DNA from: Drechslerella dactyloides
Taxonomy: Eukaryota; Ascomycota; Orbiliomycetes; Orbiliales; Orbiliaceae
Reading direction: 5' to 3'
Assembly: GCA_020064725.1 (NCBI GenBank)
Contig: JAGTWJ010000019.1
Coordinates: 4,774,001-4,838,000, forward strand
Length of the DNA stretch: 64,000 nucleotides
The notes below the pieces were generated by a model, which made no database searches, was not told where the DNA came from, and was given only the letters and a program-made list of their open reading frames with translations. This document shows, in pieces, positions 10,268 to 21,198 of this stretch. The position numbers were made by a program, and so were the translations under genes. Position 1 is the stretch's first letter; every line of letters begins with the position of its first letter.

Positions 10268-11399
10268 TCTCAGATCTGTCACGGATCTAAACAAGACCTC
10301 TTCGCATCCACACTTACCCTTCTCTTATGAGGATTATCGATCGATCGATGCATAACAAAGAAAGATTGAGAATATGCATCAATAGAGGTTGAACAGACTC
10401 GGATATATATATTTGGGACTAGCCCAACTTAATTACTTAGAGATTTCATCCTTTTACCATCCTCCTCACCGTACCATGTGCTCTCTCATATCTCTCGGCT
10501 TCGAGTTTTCAGCTTTTTCTGGCGGAGTAACGCACGCTAGCATACCGCAAATTATTGCAGACGTCCAAACGCAGCTTATCTAGTGCACTGGCACCCTCGC
10601 CAAGCTCTGACACCCATCCCACCAAGTCGATACAATATGATTCAATCGATGATTCCATTTGCACTCCGAGTAAAATACATCTATACCGCACCAGCCAGCC
10701 AGCCAATACTTCCTTCCCCCTTGTCCGAACAGTTATTCAATACAGGCCAATGATTAACAACAGGCACTATCCATCTTGCACCGAGTCGATATCTCAGGAT
10801 ATCGACATACAATCAAAACATACGACAAAGCAAAAGACAAAAACGAATACTTAACTACCGTGAGATAAACGCCAGCTGCTCCGATACAAATAATAATAAA
10901 GTACAAATATAAAACATGACAGTCGCAAGCCTACCTCTCCATCCGGCCGTCCTGTTCGCCCGTCCCATCCATCCATCCAGCCGATCGTTTCTCGAACATC
11001 GATTGGTACAGTAGTGGTATCAATGGTGTAGTATTGTTGAAATTTAACTCGCTCCGTTGCTGCGGAAGACACGAAAGACCGCGTGGGCGTGTAGTGTAGC
11101 GTCTAGGAGGATATCCTTGCATTGTAGTGTAGTGACCTCTGAGAAAGCCTGAGCGCGGGAAAATATAAGAAAGCGGAGAGTAGTAGCGAGGAGACGCCAA
11201 CCGCGAGGTCGACACCTGCGTATTAATAAAAGTCGATTGCAAACAAAGAGAAAAAAAGGAAACGGGGACGAAGAAAAAAAAGTCGAATTCGGCAATATAT
11301 GAAATTCCTGCTCCTGTAAAAACTCCCGTTCGATGATACTAGTAGAGGTGAAAGAAAATATATAGAGTTTCCAAAACGAAGCGATAGGAAGAGGTGATA
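10268..11399. other. Gene-free spacer
   Basis: No gene supported. Below 11400 the sequence should be the 3' UTR of the next minus-strand gene. Short low-complexity runs occur (gatcgatcgatg near 10338; accagccagccagcc near 10690). Confidence 0.55.
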
Positions 11400-12014
11400 T
11401 TACTCTCTCGCTATGCCGAACAGCGACTCGACCTGGTGGAACTGGTTGTAGGACGCGATAGCCTGTTCCCGCAGCCCGGCCGTTCGCATCGCGCCCTCGG
11501 AGTCCAGACAGCCGGCCTCGCGGAGGACGTTCTCGACCTCCGACTGCTGCATGCCGTACGCCAGCAGGCCGTCTCGCAGCGCGTTCACCGACGGCAGCCG
11601 CTCGGCATTCATCTTCTGCACCTCCTCCCACGTGGGGATGTCGTCGCCGGTGGTGTCGTGGATGACGGAGCCCGTGCGGGCCTCGAACGCGCGACGCTCC
11701 TTGAGGGAGCCCCACCAGGTGACGACGCTATCGATCTCGCTGTCGGAGAGGGAGAGGTAGTCGACGGCCTTGAAGAAGCTGCGGTGCCACGGCCAGCGGG
11801 ACAGGCGCAGGCGGATCTTGTCGTCGAGGTAGTTGAAGCCCGGGTACTGCTTTTCCAGGTCGGAGCCCTCGTTGCCGTAGAAGGAGGCGACCTCGTGCTT
11901 GAGCTCGTTGACGAGCGTCTGGACGATCTGGTCCCATTGGACGACGTCGTCGTCCGCGTTGCGCTTCATCATCCGCGAGTGGATGGCGTGGTGGATCTGG
12001 CGGCGGCCGACCAT
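11400..12014 (-). CDS. Conserved-looking hypothetical protein, single exon
   Basis: Family not recognised. A single exon encodes 204 residues from MVGRRQIHHA to a C-terminal SLFGIARE. Codon use is strongly GC-biased and the protein is well mixed: acidic-helical segments (DDDVVQWDQIVQTLVNEL, DLEKQYPGFNYLDDKI), Trp-containing blocks (RWPWHRSFF, VTWWGSL) and a C-terminal helical stretch, with no signal peptide, membrane span or repeats. This composition supports a soluble folded protein. The same frame stays open upstream to 12863 but has no other ATG. The upstream part translates to Arg/Ser/Glu-rich low complexity over CT/GA tracts, so I take it as 5' UTR and promoter and start at the ATG at 12014. 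Confidence 0.75.
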   Translation of the reverse strand: MVGRRQIHHAIHSRMMKRNADDDVVQWDQIVQTLVNELKHEVASFYGNEGSDLEKQYPGFNYLDDKIRLRLSRWPWHRSFFKAVDYLSLSDSEIDSVVTWWGSLKERRAFEARTGSVIHDTTGDDIPTWEEVQKMNAERLPSVNALRDGLLAYGMQQSEVENVLREAGCLDSEGAMRTAGLREQAIASYNQFHQVESLFGIARE

Positions 12015-14547
12015 TGTGGCGGTGGGTATCGAGGTGGACGACGAGAAGGCGGGAGGAGGGTCTGTGGCCGAGGGATTTGCGAGGCGTCGATACCCCCTGA
12101 GGAGAGGAGGCTGGGAAGTATCGATCTCGAGCCTCGGAGGGCGCTCGACGGCGGCGGAAAGTGTTGTCGCGGCGGTAAGAACTGGCGCTCGAGCCCCTCT
12201 GTTCGTCGTCGACGGCGGTGCACGATTGAGGTTTCTTCTTGTTGTCTTTTGTTCGTTCTCCGGAGCAGGAGATTTTGTGAATGCCGGAATGGATGTCTGG
12301 ATGGATGAATGGACGGAGGGAAATGCCAACGTTGAACGAGCGGCTTCCTTTCTTTTCTTTCTTCCTTTCTGTCTTCGTCCGTTCGTTTCTGCTCGTCTCC
12401 TGCTTTCCCGGTGCCCCCTCTCTCGGCTCCCGTGCTCTCTAACTCTCACGGTCCCTTCCTTCCTGCCTTCCTTCCTTCCTTCCCCCTCGCTTTCTCTCGC
12501 TCGCTCGCCTCTCTCCCGCTCGTTCGTCTGGCTGGCCGTTTGCTGGCTCGCTCGCTCGCTCGCTCGTCGTTCGTTCTCCGGCCGTGGCGGTAGCCGGCCA
12601 ACTGGACGGAGTATAGCGTGCGGCACGCAAGGGATACGGCGGCTCGAGGGCTGTTGATTGTTCTCCGGTGGAAACGGTAACGCTCGCCGCTGGTTGGACA
12701 GAAGACGGCTCGGGAATCGTTCGTTCGGCAAAAAGTTTGTTTTCTCCACGTGCAGCAGGTCTGCAGCGTCTCGCTCTTCGTTCTCGTTCGTGACGGGATG
12801 TCTGCGTGCCGGCTTCGAGGGTGATGACGGGGCGCTGGTTGGTTGGTGTTTGGCAGCAGGCACGATGCAGTGGTTGGTGGTGATCGAGGGTCAGGAGGAG
12901 GAGGAGGAGGCTGTTACTATCTCACGGTGAGGATTACATTAGTAACGCAAAAGGCTATTATAATATCCTCGGCCGCTGGTCGCTTCCGTTCCTGAAATCT
13001 GCGGAGGACAACGGCTCCACGCCGTCCTTCTCGGGAAACCGGTTGGAGCGAGGCAGAGCGGTGACGGATGGATATCAAAGGTCTGCAGGATCGCATTGAT
13101 CGATATTTATAGCCCGCCGTCTACGTTTGTCCGTCTGCATGCCCAGATACTAGTATAGCGATAGGTGCATCGTCGGCAGCATCAGGTGATGTCTGCCAGT
13201 CTATTATCTATCACCGGCAGCCAGTCCAGACGAGACGAGTATGCGATGCCCTCACTCCACGCTAGCATCCATCCGGCTGGAAATACCGTCCAGACGTCCT
13301 CTTTGAAAACACCCCCGTCATCAACCAATAACGACATCGTCCCGCGAATATTAATCTCTATAGGTTGGTCGTATTGTTGGCCCCGCGCCGGACAAACGCC
13401 GCAGCCGGGGCTACGGTACCGACGACAACGACCTTAAACTTCCATCAACCAGCACCTGCATCTGAAATACCTACCGTATCTGCCTGCATGCATGCATGGC
13501 GAGAATTTCTTCAAAGGAGCTCATGATATCTCATAGTATAACTAACCGCTAACCGCTACGTTTGCTACTACGTTGGAATTGAATCTATCGATTGTCCTGT
13601 CCGTCCAGTAGCATCTGCAATACGGCGCATCCACTATACGCTTTCGTCAACATGCGACCACGTCAATCCACCCAAGGACAGCATTGCGACAGTACAAGTT
13701 GGTCTACTAACTACTCCACGCCAAACACACACGGTCTAGTCAGCTCGATCGCCCGGGTGCGGGCTATGTCTGTCCACGGGTCGACTCGAGTGAGACCCGA
13801 GTCTCGCCTCGCCTCGCCTCGCTTCGAGCGTGATGCGATGCCAGATGTCGATGTGATATGTCAGAATCTATATATACGATCATCGATCGTGGGAGCTGGG
13901 TACTGGTGGACGCATCCCAGTCATTCAGACAATGATCGTATCCCTCCACGGCGTGGAGGCTCGAGGGTTCGCTCCCCTGCTCGTATTTCGTCACGCACGC
14001 GGCCCCTGCAGTAGCCTCACTGCGTTCATATTTTGCCACCGCCAATAGCATAGCGGTCATCTTTGCTCTCCCGGCTAGCGGTTGGCGCGGGATAACTAGC
14101 TCTAGTAAAATACTGGACTGTACAGCAGGAATCCATGCATCATTTTTATAAATAGAGAGATCAGTGCACGGATGTTGAGAGTTTCACAATCCAATACAGA
14201 GTAATGCGCATACGTCACGCGATGGTTATCGCGAGATCAAGTTTCTCCAGCAAGATCAACATCATTCATTAACTGCACAAACTAAACTAAACCTTAGCCT
14301 TGAATCCTGCATCGCAGTACGTGATATGAATAGTGTAGCGAAAAAGTAGTAATCCACAGCTTCACGACACCTGTGTGTCGCCGTCGCCGTCCGTGAAATG
14401 TGCGACGAGTGGGTTTATCGTGAGAGCTGACTTTTTGGCCTTGACAGGATATATGCGGACTTTGGTTCTTCTATCATAATAGTGACATCCTTTTTATCTA
14501 TCAGGCCTTTAATAGAAAACTGTCTTGAATGGTTCTCGCAACTGACG
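12015..14547. other. Promoter/5' UTR of the 11.4 kb gene, then gene-free spacer
   Basis: 12015-12900 is GC-rich and CT/GA-biased, with microsatellite tracts CCTTCCTT (about 12465-12485) and GCTC repeats (12546-12566); it is probably promoter and 5' leader. From 12900 to 14547 no gene is supported. TGCATGCATGCATGG near 13484 and CGCCTCGCCTCGCCTCGC near 13807 are simple repeats. The last few hundred bases should be the RPN13 3' UTR. Confidence 0.55.
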
Positions 14548-16200
14548 CTACATCCGCGTGTCGCCGTCTTCGTCCGTGTTTTCCTCCTCCACAACCTTTT
14601 TGACGCTGTCCACAAAAATCTCCACGCCGCTTTGCGTCCCCGCATTCGTCAGATCGAGCTTGACTCCCAAGCTGTCCGCGATGCCTCTCAATCCGCCTTC
14701 TCGCAACGCGACTCCCAAGATGACGGACGCCTGCGCGAACTGCGGACTGTGCAGCACGTGCTTCAGCAGCTCCTTCTCCTCAAACTCCGTCTTGACGTCC
14801 GCTGTAAGCTTGGGCGGCAGGTTCGCGAGCAGCGCCTGTCGAACAGCCTTCGACTCGAGCACGGCGGTCGTGTCGGACGTCTGCAGGAGGCTCGGAAGCG
14901 TGAGGAACCCTTTCGACGCCGCGGCGGACGACGACTGTCCCGGGACGGAGATGCCGCGTATCAGCGAGGCGACAAAGTCGGACTGCGACTGGGTTTTCTC
15001 TCGCCGCAGCTGCTCCGGTGGTAGTTCACGTCTGGAGTTTTCGTCGGAACGGACGGTGGTAAAATGTAAGCTTGGGGATCTTGTTCATTGCTTCTGCTAG
15101 GCGTGACATGCGGGGCTGGCTGGTAGAGACGAGGTGAAAGCAAGAAAACGAAAAGAACGCCGCTGTACGCCGTCTTGTACACCTGTGTATTCTAACATGA
15201 TGCTCTAGGCCAAAGCAAAACGAAGGCAGGCAAGCAGGCAGGCAGGCAAGCAAGCAAACGCATAGGCGGACAGAGCACCGGAACAAGCAGCTTTGTCCAG
15301 CGTCCGTCCGTCCGCCCGCGTGGAAGCAATAACAGGGCACACCGCAGCGTTCTTTTCCGTTCTTCTCTCGCTCGTAACGTTCATCCGAGGGTAGGGTCCG
15401 CAAGGGCAGGGTGATAGGATGGACCTACGCTCGACCACCATCAGCCCCACCGCGTCTGCTGCTCTCCCCGGCACTCGGCGACGCCTCGTCGTCCAGCTCC
15501 ATCTGGCTGTCGTCGCCGAGCAGCTCCTCGTCCGTGACGCCTTCGAGATCGCCGCTCATCTGAATCATCCTGTCCGCGAACCAACCAACCGCTCGTGTCA
15601 GCAACAGCCCGTCTACACGAAAACGGGAAGGAAGCTGCAAACCTACCTGTCAATCTTCCTTATCATCAACAGGTCCTGTCGTGAGTGCCTGCCGGGGTCG
15701 CCGCCCTGCGGCTTCCCTTGCAACCAGAACAGGTGTCGCTGGTCGCTGCTCTGGAACTTGAGCACACAGATCCGTCCGTCGGCCGGTGCACCGACGGAGT
15801 TCTGGTACGGGACGAAGCTCGCGTCCCCGGGGAAAACGATCAAATCAAAGTCCTCATTCTCAACCGTCTCTCCGTTTCTCGCAGTCCACCGGAAGTGTAA
15901 CAGCTCTGCAGGTGACGTCACATCGCACCCGTTAGTGACATGGCATGGCATGACGGTAGAACGCGTGCATCAGCATCGGAGTGGTGTCCTTACCGTCTTC
16001 CGGAGCTACCTCGACGCGGATTTCCCCTTGTGTCGGGGATGGTAGGTATCTCTCTCCGGTGCTGGCCTGCAGTGTGTTGGTGGACGTTAGCTCCTGGTAA
16101 GCTAACAGACGTACGTGTCGATTCGCGAGGGCCCGGGGAGCGGACGCGAGCAGCTCACCTCTCGGAGGCAGCGGCCGGCTTTCAGAACGATGCTGCTCAT
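14548..16200 (-). CDS. RPN13: 26S proteasome ubiquitin receptor Rpn13 (ADRM1)
   Basis: Binds ubiquitin chains and the deubiquitinase UCH37 on the proteasome 19S base. Five exons: 16200-16159, 16066-15994, 15905-15647, 15569-15429 and 15079-14548; 348 residues. The N-terminal Pru domain (about residues 1-125) is recognisable: MSSIVLKAGRCLRE, LLHFRWTARNG, DFDLIVFPGDASF, RICVLKFQSSDQRHLFWLQ and a final RKIDRMI. A linker rich in Ser/Asp follows, and then the C-terminal DEUBAD-type helical domain (about 245-335: LTADVKTEFEEKELLKHVLH, QASVILGVALREGG). Both halves of the receptor are thus present, including the UCH37-binding half that is lacking in the short yeast protein. The 349-nt fourth intron (15428-15080) contains CAGG/CAAG tandem runs at 15226-15255. 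Its acceptor ACAAG was chosen because it is the one that keeps the frame open. Confidence 0.95.
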
Positions 16201-16779
16201 CGCGGGGGGAGCTGGCTGGAAGGTCGAGGAGGAGATGGGTAGAGCGGGGAAGATGTCAGGGTATATCGTCAAGGGCGAGAGCCGAGCTGAGGTTGATATC
16301 GAGGACGTCGGGGTTTGTCGTTCGCGGTGACGTGTTGTTGAATGCGTGTGGGATGGATTAGAAGGATGAGAAGGACGACTTGTGTTGGAGGGGTGAAAAA
16401 CAGCGCGTAGTTGCAGTTGAGACGAGGTTGAGGGATATCGTAACAGTCGAGGAGGATCTTAACAGTGCGGTCAGTAGCGAGATGAATTAGCTTGCAAGAT
16501 GAAGGATACGAATTGGCAGAAGAATGCTAGTATGATCACGATTATGATTATTGGACTGGTGCACTATATACAAATACAGCGAATCCGCCCCCAATGCCAT
16601 CCGGTGGGGCACAAGGTGGAAGCGTCGAGTAGTAAATTTGTAGAATCGCCTTCTCACCTTGCCCTTATGTGTGCACACACAAGCGAGCAAGCAGACCCAG
16701 CCCCCAAGCTCTCGCGCTCTCTGGTAGTATTCAAGGTAGTAAATTCAAGGTTTGTTTGCTGGGGAGGCTGGAGAATCTG
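16201..16779. other. Upstream region of RPN13 and 3' flank of copy C
   Basis: No gene supported. It should contain the RPN13 promoter. Small open frames on both strands overlap and lack homology-like patterning. Confidence 0.5.
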
Positions 16780-17370
16780 CTAGCTAAAAATTGAGCAAGC
16801 ATTATCAGGGCGACAGCTGTCGACAGTGGTTCCCAAGTCGCTGTGGTGCATTGCCGTCCGCAAATTGTTCACTAGCGCGAGCGTGTTTGATACCGCAGAA
16901 GGTAGCGCGAGAACGGACGGCTTGAGGCCGACCACAACTTCGATTCTGGTGGTATATTTCTGTGGTACGATCAGGTTGAGAGCAAGAGCGGACTCTGATG
17001 GTGACTACAAGCCAAGACCAGTTGCAGTCAGCACTACGGATAAGCGCAATGAATCATCAAGGTACTTGTATATAACTTTGAACATACCCCTGCGATCAGG
17101 AGCACTGCTTTGGCGCTGAATAGTCTCTCCTTGAAGCTGCCTTGTGCTTTGGTGGTCTCGTTGATGTATTCTTGGTCCTTGACGCTGTCTTGGCTCATAG
17201 CTATGGTTATCACCCCGTTTTGAATTCTGTACACTGGTGGATAGCGTAGTTCGACGTTCGCTGCGATTCCGGTGATAATAGCGATGACATCCTTGAGAGT
17301 ACTCTTGTATGTTGCTCGTCGGATGCTGAGAATTACTGACAAGATGTTGGTGATGATAGACTTGATAGTT
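16780..17370 (-). pseudogene. Unknown membrane-protein family, copy C (diverged, start unclear)
   Basis: Third member of the copy A/B family, probably degenerate. Coding-like segments are 17370-17088 and 17004-16780, with an 83-nt GTATGT...TTGTAG intron between them. The first segment contains VELRYPPVYRIQNGVITIAM and DQEYINETTKAQGSFKERLFSAKAVLL, which align to exon 1 of A/B. The second contains VVVGLKPSVLALPSAVSNTLALVNNLR, which aligns to exon 2. The first segment also starts with TNILSVILSIRRATYKSTL, which resembles the end of exon 2 (NILSAILGVRLVVHSSTL). Copy C therefore looks like the tail of one unit fused to the head of the next. There is no in-frame ATG before an internal Met (AMSQDS), and the segment opens at a possible TTACTAG acceptor. 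It may be a fossil, or may have an unseen first exon. Confidence 0.45.
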
Positions 17371-17700
17371 GGTGGATATTGTGTGAGTGAGTTGCTAGTA
17401 AGAGGTTTAGTTTAATAAGTTGCGCAATTGCCAGTGCTTCTTCATATATTTTACGAAATCCTTTACTTATTTAATTCTATATTTATAAGAATATTATAGG
17501 ATTTTCGATACTATTTTTTAGAGATTTTCTGCCCAATTTGGTCTCCAATCTGAATTAGGAAATGGGCGGCCGCTCGACTGGTACTTTGGTGACGGCAACG
17601 GACGCTGATTTGTTCGTTCAAAGGGTCGCCAGACGTGGTGGGATGGGTGTAGATGCTCGCGGGGTGAGCTTGCTCGCTAAAGCGGCGCAGAATCTGCGGG
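17371..17700. other. Spacer upstream of copy C and MST1
   Basis: No gene supported; AT-rich between 17440 and 17520. The right part is the MST1 promoter. Confidence 0.5.
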
Positions 17701-17708
17701 TATAAATA
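17701..17708 (+). promoter_or_regulatory. TATA box immediately ahead of MST1
   Basis: TATAAATA lies 27 nt before the MST1 ATG. With ordinary TATA-to-start spacing the transcript would begin almost at the start codon, giving a leaderless or very short 5' UTR. Confidence 0.45.
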
Positions 17709-17735
17709 CCGTGAGAACCTCCCGCGACAACCGTC

Positions 17736-19400
17736 ATGAAGCGCCTGAAACTCCTCTCCGCCTGCCCCCGCCAATTGGCCCGGCCGACGCCCCGGCGACT
17801 CTCTCGCGGGTGCTGCTTCTCCCTAACCCATCGACACTACTCCGCCTCGTCCGCCGCGAGCACCGCTGCCGCATCCACAAGCACTGTTAATAGCAGCGTC
17901 GGCGCCCCGCGAACGGACAGCAAGCCCGCGGACAAGACCGTCCACCATGCGCTCGCGACGACGCAGAACCTCTACTTTGTAACCGACACGTCGCCAGGGT
18001 CGCCCGTCTTCCTGCCGCACGGCACGCGGATCTTCAACCGGCTGGTGCAGTTTCTGCGCGCGCAGTACGCGCAGCATGGGTTCGAGGAAGTGAACACGCC
18101 GCAGATATTCCGGAACACGCTGTGGCGGCAGAGCGGGCATTATGACAAGTATGCCAACGACATGTTCCGCGTGAGCAGCTTGAAGAGGGCTGCTACTGGT
18201 GGTGCTGGTGGTAGTGGAGAGGAGGGGATGGACGGGGAGGGCGGGGTGGTGGGGGATAGTCTCAAGCCGATGAATTGTCCTGGCCATTGCTTGATATACG
18301 CGGAGCAGAAGCGCGGGTGGCGTGAATTGCCACTGCGGCTGGCGGAATTCTCACCGCTGCACAGGTGTGTACCTCCTCTATCCAATTACGACTGATACAG
18401 TCGTATAATGGTGGAGATGCTGATGGTTTAATGTAGAGATGAGGTTAGGTCCGCGCTGACGGGACTGACACGGGTCCGCCGTTTCCACCAAGACGACGCC
18501 CACATCTTCTGCCGGCCGGACCAGATCCTGGCCGAGATCTCAGCGACGCTATCAATGCTCGACGCCGTCTACCGCATCTTCCGACTAACCGACTATCGCT
18601 TCGTGCTGTCGACCTGCCCGCGCGACGCTCTCGGCTCCGCGGACGAATGGGCGCACGCAGAGCAAGTCCTGGTCGACTGCCTCAACGCCACGCAGCGCCA
18701 GTGGACGCTCAACGACGGCGACGGCGCCTTCTACGGACCTAAAATCGACGTCCTGCTCCGCGACGACGAAGGGCGGGAACACCAAACCGCGACGATACAA
18801 CTCGACTTCCAGCTCCCCAAAAACTTCAAACTCCGCTACGACGCCCCAAAGACGTCCGATACTACCACAAAAGGAAGCGACTCCGCGGCAAAGTACGACG
18901 GCACACCCGTCATCGTGCACCGCGCGCTCTTCGGCTCCCTCGAACGCTTCATGGCCCTCCTCATCGAGAAATACCGCGGCAACTGGCCGTTCTGGCTCTC
19001 CCCCCGCCAGGCAATCGTAATCCCCACGTCCGATAACACCGATACCACAGCCTTCGCAGCACGAGTACAGGCTACGTTGGCGGGAATAACGCTCGACAGC
19101 AGCTCCGGACAGCGTAGTAACGCACCACGACCGCTCGGCGCACGGACGTTCCATGTCGACGTGTCGGAGAACTGGCGGAAGAGGCTCGGACGGCGGGTGG
19201 CGGAGGCGAAGGGGATGGGGGATGGGAAGGGCATGGGGTATAATGTCGTCGTGGTGGTCGGCGAGAAGGAGGCGCGGAGTGGGAGTGTCAAGTTTGAGTG
19301 GTATGATTATCGGGTTGGTGGGTATGTGTCCGGTGGGGACGCGGTGACGCCGGAGCAGCTGTATGCGCGGTTCGTGGAGATGGAGGGGGATTATGAGTAG
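17736..19400 (+). CDS. MST1: Mitochondrial threonyl-tRNA synthetase
   Basis: Class II aminoacyl-tRNA synthetase charging mitochondrial tRNA-Thr. Exons 17736-18364 and 18437-19400 give 530 residues. The first ~45 residues (MKRLKLLSACPRQLARPTPR onward) are Arg/Ser-rich without acids, a mitochondrial presequence. The core starts with LPHGTRIFNRLVQFLR and EEVNTPQIFRNTLWRQSGH (motif 1 region). It continues with MNCPGHCLIYAEQ, then LRLAEFSPLHRDE and RVRRFHQDDAHIFC (motif 2), and GSLERFMALLIEKYRGNWPFWLSP (motif 3 and linker). A C-terminal anticodon-binding region follows. The N-terminal TGS/editing domains of the cytosolic enzyme are absent, as in yeast Mst1. A Gly/Glu-rich insert of about 25 residues precedes MNCPGH. 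The intron joins His-Arg (codon split AG|A) with a GTGTGT donor and AATGTAG acceptor. No later Met could serve before the core, so the start is secure. Confidence 0.96.
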
Positions 19401-20181
19401 CGTGGCGTGGGTGTGGGTTGTACATATTATAGATGTTGGAGACGCTGTACATAGAAATTATCTTGTATACTATAGATATCAGTAGATTTGAAGGAGATTG
19501 ACGGTGGAGATACATTCGCCGTTGCATGCTCCTTTGAGCGGTTTCTTATCAACCGATCCATTGATTTTAGTCGAGATGAGTGTCCTCGATGACGTTTCTC
19601 ATATGAGAAATTCTTTTGCCATGATATGACCTTAGACTGCATATGAATGCCAGTAGAGTCATATATATACTACTATAGTAACCTCGATGCCAGACGCGAT
19701 GTTTCTCACACGAGAAATATTTCCCGGCGCTATATTCCTCATATGAGAAATCTAGTGATCATGATAAGCCTCGCGCAGGCAGATGTCCGACCCCAGGATT
19801 GGCAGTCTGGTTTACGAGACAATGCAAGTTAACTCCTAGAATTGTATTCTGGAATTCGTATCTTTATGGGGCCCAAACATCACACTCATGATCCACCGAC
19901 ATAGATCGATAGCGGGTGCGTGTCTATCGACACATGCACGGTATACACCAAATAAACACGAGTACGCTATGCATTCGAGCATATAGACATTCAGCCTACC
20001 TCATCTCCCACGCCTACAGTCTTCAATCACCACAATCCACATCCACACCGTATATATACCAAACCTCACGATCATTGTATATACCACTTTATACCAGTCC
20101 CGGCAGCTACCTCATCGGCACCCTCACTACCACATACACACTACTTTTACATACATATATATCCCCACGAATTCATTCAAG
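19401..20181. other. Spacer with palindrome cluster
   Basis: No gene supported. It contains three copies of a CTCATATGAG-centred palindrome (19595-19610, 19702-19718, 19735-19750), a relative of the 30.3 kb hairpin at 19671-19700, and a palindromic-element end (TCTGGTTTACGAGAC near 19808). The right part contains many A/C-rich ATA runs. Confidence 0.6.
19595..19750. repeat. Three TTTCTCATATGAGAAA-type palindromes
   Basis: TTTCTCATATGAGAAA at 19595-19610 is a perfect 16-bp palindrome. Variants TTTCTCACACGAGAAAT (19702-19718) and TTCCTCATATGAGAAA (19735-19750) follow. CCTCGATG precedes the first two, so the unit was probably duplicated. They could be operator-like dyads or hairpin relics. Confidence 0.6.
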
Positions 20182-20415
20182 ATGTGCAGACATGCGCTCG
20201 TCTACGTTAGCTGCAGACACGAAGCACACGTCCCCGTACGACCCCGCCACGGCATCGTCTGCCTCTGCAGTGATATCGTCGCCTCAACGCCCTTCTGGCG
20301 CGTGTGTCCACCGTGTGCGCAGATTGAAGCTGCCGCTGTTGCGAGTATGGAGGCGTGGAGTATCGGTGGGGGTTATCCTGGTCCCGGTTCTGCTATGCAG
20401 CCGGGGGCATGGTAG
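20182..20415 (+). CDS. Small Cys/His-rich protein (possible)
   Basis: 77-residue open frame starting MCRHALVYVSCRHEAH, followed by VCLCSD and RVCPPCAQIE. The spacing of Cys and His (C-x-H, C-x-H, C-x-C, C-x-x-C) resembles the many small fungal proteins of the form MCx...YxCxH...CPxC that are thought to bind metal. The ATG follows an A/T-rich leader free of upstream ATGs for about 15 nt. The C-terminus is Gly/Pro-rich. The frame is short and its function unknown, so it may be spurious. Confidence 0.4.
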   Translation: MCRHALVYVSCRHEAHVPVRPRHGIVCLCSDIVASTPFWRVCPPCAQIEAAAVASMEAWSIGGGYPGPGSAMQPGAW

Positions 20416-21198
20416 GGTTTGAATTGGGCGGGTATCCTGGCTGTTTGTTAAAGGGGAAGTAATGAGTGGAGCTGTTCGGCGGATGGGCTTGATCTTGTGG
20501 CGTACTTTGGATATAGACCGTTTGGATCGATGCGATTTAAACAACCTCGTTGGAACGAACGGTGGAGTGGTCGACGGCGGTGAATATACGGTGCAGAATG
20601 CAACGGGTCAACGCGGCGCGGTTCGACGGCATGAGACTCAACGATGGAATTGATAAGTGCGAGTGGGGATGTCTAGAGATCGATACGTATCGATAGTTGC
20701 GGGTGAGGAGGGCGCTGAACCGCAGCCTTAAACCTGGAAGGCATGAATCCGTCCATTCGACCACTTGATTAGCAGCGAGACTCGAACTTAGCTCCTAGAT
20801 AATATAATTCTACTTTCGCTACCTTCCGCTCTTCGTATATTGCTGTCTGCTACCGACGGTATGATGTTGAAATGTCCCTGGAGTGCTGATATCTACGCCG
20901 GGAGTCGACGTCTTGAACGATATAGAAGTGGAAGTAGAATCGAATTTACGACGGAATATCGTCGTAGATGGTAAATATAAGGAATAAACGATAAAGACGA
21001 AACGAAAGAGAATGGTAAAAGAGAAACGCCGATGTCTATCGTACAGATAACCCTCGCTGCAATGTCGTCCAGTCGTATACCATAACATCGAGAGTATTTT
21101 CACACGCCTGCAATATCCTACACTACACACCTCAACCAACCGTCCGTCCGTCCGTCCGAACGATGGTGAGGTCCCTCGTATCTATCGTATTTATAGTA
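20416..21198. other. Spacer between the Cys-rich ORF and the bHLH gene
   Basis: No gene supported. A CCGT tetranucleotide run lies at about 21140-21157. The right part should be the 3' UTR of the bHLH gene. Confidence 0.5.

Noticed and set aside
11394..12308. 304-residue plus-strand frame opposite the 11.4 kb gene
   Set aside because: It is a shadow of the minus-strand gene, with Val/Leu/Asp-rich antisense composition typical of GC-biased codons.
12015..12863. N-terminal extension of the 11.4 kb protein by 280 residues
   Set aside because: The frame is open but has no ATG. Its product is Arg/Ser/Glu low complexity from CT/GA tracts, and the opposite strand is equally open.
13966..13985. Possible tRNA T-arm (GGTTCGCTCCC)
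   Set aside because: No acceptor stem, D-arm or anticodon arm could be fitted around it.
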